Below the pieces are notes generated by a model. That model searched no databases, had not been told where the DNA came from, and saw only the letters and a list, made by a program, of their open reading frames with translations. A stretch of DNA of 44,906 nucleotides, from contig JABWCQ010000020.1 of NCBI GenBank assembly GCA_013360195.1, forward strand, positions 1 to 44,906, given 5' to 3'. Both the position numbers and the translations under genes were made by a program. Of this stretch, positions 42,455 to 44,906 are shown piece after piece (within the stretch, counting starts at the first letter, position 1; each line of letters starts with the position of its first letter). This DNA comes from a bacterium (GTDB taxonomy: Bacteria > Electryoneota > RPQS01).

Positions 42455-43045
42455 ATGAACACAATTCGCATGCTGGCTTTGGCCGTAATTATTTCCGGAT
42501 CGCAACTTTTCGCCGCCGATTGGAGCCTCGATAAGCCGCACTCTTCGGTCAACTTCTCAGTTAGGCATATGATGGTGGCTACTGTCCACGGCGAATTCAC
42601 TGAGTTTGACGGAACTGCCAGCTTCGACCCGGCGGACCTTTCTACTCTGAAGGCAAACTTCACCGTTCAAGTCGCCTCCGTGACCACGGATGACGAGAAG
42701 CGCGATGGCCACCTGAAGAGCGCGGATTTCTTCGATGTGGAAAAGTTTCCGACCATGACCTTTGTCTCCAAAAGTGCCAAGCAGACCGCGCCGGGCGTCG
42801 CCACTCTGACGGGCGACCTGACGATTCGCGGTGTAACCAAGGAAGTGACCTTCAATATTGAGGGCTTTAACACCGAGATTACCACACCTTGGGGAGTGAA
42901 GGCGGTCGGAGGAACAGCTTCAGCGACCATCAATCGTCATGACTTCGGTGTGAGCTGGAACAAGACTCTGGATGCCGGTGGAGTTGTGGTTGCGGACAAT
43001 GTGAAAATTCAGCTCGAACTTGAGCTGACTCGCCCGGCCAGCTGA
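42455..43045 (+). CDS. YceI-family periplasmic lipid-binding protein
   Basis: From ATG 42455 the product has 196 residues; GGGAG eight bases upstream and the signal peptide (NTIRMLALAVIISGSQLFAA) favour this start over ATG 42434. The mature part shows the family pattern: WSLDKPHSSVNFSVRHMMVA, VHGEFTEFDGTASFD, VASVTTDDEKRDGHLKSADF, FDVEKFPTMTFVSKS, LTIRGVTKEVTFNIEG and DFGVSWNKTLDAGGVVVADN. YceI proteins form a lipocalin-like beta barrel that binds polyprenyl chains such as isoprenoid quinones. The role here is probably in the periplasm, under control of the upstream MarR regulator. A strong hairpin terminator follows. Confidence 0.93.
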   Translation: MNTIRMLALAVIISGSQLFAADWSLDKPHSSVNFSVRHMMVATVHGEFTEFDGTASFDPADLSTLKANFTVQVASVTTDDEKRDGHLKSADFFDVEKFPTMTFVSKSAKQTAPGVATLTGDLTIRGVTKEVTFNIEGFNTEITTPWGVKAVGGTASATINRHDFGVSWNKTLDAGGVVVADNVKIQLELELTRPAS

Positions 43046-43093
43046 CCGTACAAGTTGCGGAATCGCTTTTCGCAGGCGAGTTAACTGACGATA

Positions 43094-43130
43094 GACAACG
43101 GCGGCCTTTGGCCGCCGTTGTCGTTTGTTT
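43094..43130 (+). terminator. Terminator after yceI
   Basis: GACAACGGCGGCC (43094-43106) and GGCCGCCGTTGTC (43110-43122) form a perfect 13-pair stem around TTT, followed by GTTTGTTT. Confidence 0.9.
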
Positions 43131-43157
43131 GCCTTCCTGCGCGGAAGTCAGGAGTTC

Positions 43158-43403
43158 ATGCCAAATGAAACTGATGGCACTGTTCTGTATGAAGGTTTAA
43201 GTTTTGTTAAAGCCAAACACAAATGCTGCAACGGCAAGGTTCTGTGCCTCATCGAGATATCGCGCACCCGCATTAGATACCGGGGTCAGGAATCGTTTTC
43301 GCTGGTTGAAATGGCCCTATTGTTGCTGTTTGAATTGCTGTTACTTGGTTCAACACAACAAACCCGGTGGGGCTATGCAGGCTACTTTATTGGTTGTAGA
43401 TGA
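43158..43403 (+). CDS. Possible small hypothetical protein overlapping the NtrC-type gene start
   Basis: An 81-residue frame follows a good ribosome-binding site (AGGAG three to five bases before ATG 43158). It reads MPNETDGTVLYEGLSFVK, a middle part with two Cys, and a hydrophobic stretch SLVEMALLLLFELLLLGST that could be one membrane helix. It overlaps the first 29 bases of the response-regulator gene in another frame. I know no family for it. It could be a small membrane partner of the regulator, or only a leader open frame. Confidence 0.3.
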   Translation: MPNETDGTVLYEGLSFVKAKHKCCNGKVLCLIEISRTRIRYRGQESFSLVEMALLLLFELLLLGSTQQTRWGYAGYFIGCR

Positions 43404-44808
43404 CGATCGCGACATTCGCGAAATCATCAGGCAAGTTGCGGAAATCAAAGACTATGAAGTGATCGAGGCCGGGGACGCGACGGTGGGTCTGGAAAAGATG
43501 CGCACCATGGCGCCCGACTTGTCTATTCTCGATGTTGGCCTTCCCGGCGGAGTTGACGGTGTTGAGCTGTGTCAACAGATTCATGAAATTTCGCCACAGC
43601 ATCCGGTGCTGATCATCAGCGGACAGGCGACGCCGGAAAAAGCGGTCGAAGCTTTGAAGCACGGGGCCTTTGACTATCTTGGCAAGCCGCTCAATCTTGA
43701 GAAGCTGATGCTGCTGGTGGACCGTGCTCTGTCCAACGTGGCGAAGGAACGGGAAATAGAGCGGGTGTCCGACGAACGGAAGGCGGTGTACGGTTTTGAG
43801 CGGCTGGTCGGCAATTGCAAGCAGATGCAGCAGGTTGTGGATACAGGCCGGAAGGTCGCGGCGGTGCCCTTTGCAACGGTCCTGCTGACGGGTGAATCGG
43901 GGACGGGCAAGGAGCTCGTTGCTCACGCGATTCATTTGGCTTCCCCGAATGCGGACAAGCCGTTTGTCGAGGTTAACTGCGCGGCGATGCCGGAACAGTT
44001 GTTGGAAGCTGAGCTGTTCGGTTACGAAAAGGGTGCCTTCACCGATGCGAAGCAGCGCAAGCGCGGCTTGTTTGAAGTGGCGAGCGGCGGAACCTTCTTT
44101 TTAGATGAAATCGGTGAGATGCCGCTCAATCTGCAGGTAAAGCTGTTAAAAGTCATCGAAGAGCGCACGTTCCGCAGGGTCGGGGGCACACAGCCATTGC
44201 AGATGAAGTTCCGCTTGATTGCGGCGACGAACGCGAACCTGATGGAGCAGATTGAACAGGGGAAATTCCGCCGCGACTTGTATTATCGTTTGGCGGTTTT
44301 TTCGATTCATTTGCCGCCGCTGCGCGAACGCGGTCATGATACGGTGAATATCGCGCAGCATTTTGTCGAGCGGTTCAACCGGGAGTTTGGCAAATCCATT
44401 AAGGGGATTGCTCCGGACGCTGAGCGGTTGTTGGTCAGCTATAATTGGCCGGGGAACATTCGCGAGTTGCGAAATGCGGTTGAGCGTGCCGTGCTGATAG
44501 GTTCGGGTCCGTATATTCAGGCGGCGGATTTGGCGATATTGCCGATGCAGGAGACGCCATCTCCGAGCAAAGCTTCGATGCCGGAAGCGGATATAGATTC
44601 GATGATGTCGAATGCCGGTGACGGATTTCAGATTGACGTTCCGCAGAGCGGTGTCAACATGGAGGAGGTTGAGAAGCAGTTGATTCGCATCGCGATGCGA
44701 CACTGTCACAACAACGCGTCGGCCGCCGCCAGATTCTTGAGGATGACTCGGGAGACCCTCCGGTACAGGTTAAAGAAATATGGAATTCGGGAAGAGATAG
44801 AAGGTTAG
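43375..44808 (+). CDS. NtrC-type sigma-54-dependent response regulator
   Basis: From ATG 43375 (GGTGGGG upstream) the product has 477 residues; the extra in-frame codons upstream have no homology. Residues 1-120 are a receiver domain (LLVVDDDRDIRE, phosphoacceptor Asp53 in LSILDVGLPG, LIISGQATPEKAVEALKHGA, and K in YLGKPL). Residues about 145-380 are the AAA+ sigma-54 activation domain: LTGESGTGKELVA (Walker A), ELFGYEKGAFTDA, GGTFFLDEIGEMPL (Walker B) and YNWPGNIRELRNAVERAV. The GAFTGA sigma-54 contact loop reads GAFTDA. A Fis-type helix-turn-helix (NNASAAARFLRMTRETLRYR) ends the protein. A sensor kinase phosphorylates such proteins, which then open sigma-54 promoters; no kinase gene is adjacent in the window, and the targets are unknown. 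Confidence 0.93.
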   Translation: MQATLLVVDDDRDIREIIRQVAEIKDYEVIEAGDATVGLEKMRTMAPDLSILDVGLPGGVDGVELCQQIHEISPQHPVLIISGQATPEKAVEALKHGAFDYLGKPLNLEKLMLLVDRALSNVAKEREIERVSDERKAVYGFERLVGNCKQMQQVVDTGRKVAAVPFATVLLTGESGTGKELVAHAIHLASPNADKPFVEVNCAAMPEQLLEAELFGYEKGAFTDAKQRKRGLFEVASGGTFFLDEIGEMPLNLQVKLLKVIEERTFRRVGGTQPLQMKFRLIAATNANLMEQIEQGKFRRDLYYRLAVFSIHLPPLRERGHDTVNIAQHFVERFNREFGKSIKGIAPDAERLLVSYNWPGNIRELRNAVERAVLIGSGPYIQAADLAILPMQETPSPSKASMPEADIDSMMSNAGDGFQIDVPQSGVNMEEVEKQLIRIAMRHCHNNASAAARFLRMTRETLRYRLKKYGIREEIEG

Positions 44809-44849
44809 CGGGCTTGGTGCTGGTCAGGCAGTTCCCGTTGCAAATTGAG

Positions 44850-44886
44850 CTGCGGTCGGCGTGTGAACGTTGGCCGCAGTTTTATA
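44850..44886 (+). terminator. Terminator after the NtrC-type gene
   Basis: CTGCGGTC (44850-44857) pairs with GGCCGCAG (44872-44879) with one mismatch or bulge, followed by TTTTATATTT. It lies 41 bases after the stop. Confidence 0.7.
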
Positions 44887-44906
44887 TTTGCGTGTCCGCA
44901 TTGAAG

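Noticed and set aside
43165-43190. Sigma-54 promoter in front of the NtrC-type gene
   Set aside because: TGGCAC at 43171 is a good -24 half, but the -12 position reads TGTAT, not TTGCA/T.

Overview
The window reads as a piece of a bacterial chromosome from the FCB superphylum (Bacteroidota-like candidate phyla). Three exported proteins end in a type IX secretion (T9SS) C-terminal sorting domain of the 'YPNPFN...LPSGLYF' kind, and FG-GAP, subtilase and beta-helix exoproteins are common. No marker gene fixes the phylum. Recurrent promoters have the form TTGnnn-N17-TAnnTT.

Positions 1-5030 look like the end of an integrated mobile island. A tyrosine integrase (3854-4924, minus) sits next to the 3' end of the tmRNA gene ssrA (5031-5387, minus), a classic integration target, with an excisionase-like gene convergent to it. 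Further in are an unrecognised 335-residue protein, a small protein resembling only sigma-70 region 4, two non-coding stretches rich in predicted RNA structure (an attenuator-like leader at 1302-1484 and a multi-helix region at 1862-2238), a stub of a type I restriction hsdM gene, and, running off the left edge, the start of casA/cse1 (cas8e) of a type I-E CRISPR-Cas system. The rest of that system and the other island end lie outside the window.

Positions 5388-14250 hold a minus-strand run: a PAS/coiled-coil protein with a degenerate histidine-kinase core, a fused PabB-PabC folate enzyme overlapping a sodium:solute symporter, an FG-GAP/UnbV exoprotein with a T9SS tail, a Dabb protein, a SnoaL-like protein and an NAD(P)-binding protein. 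A tRNA-Gln(CTG) gene follows at 14370.

Positions 14499-31502 are rich in secreted proteins: a subtilisin-like protease (minus), a giant three-module beta-helix protein, a propeller/FG-GAP T9SS protein, an S41 protease, a TolB-like propeller protein and a polytopic membrane protein.

Positions 31689-40657 form an alpha-glucan utilisation cluster: GH31 glucosidase/xylosidase, SGLT-like symporter, GH57-like enzyme with a CBM25-like starch-binding module, and a GH13 lipoprotein. An FMN-dependent alpha-hydroxy-acid oxidase, a MarR-YceI pair and an NtrC-type response regulator complete the window. The proposed logic of the glucan cluster is exported cleavage of starch-like polymers and sodium-driven uptake of the released sugars.
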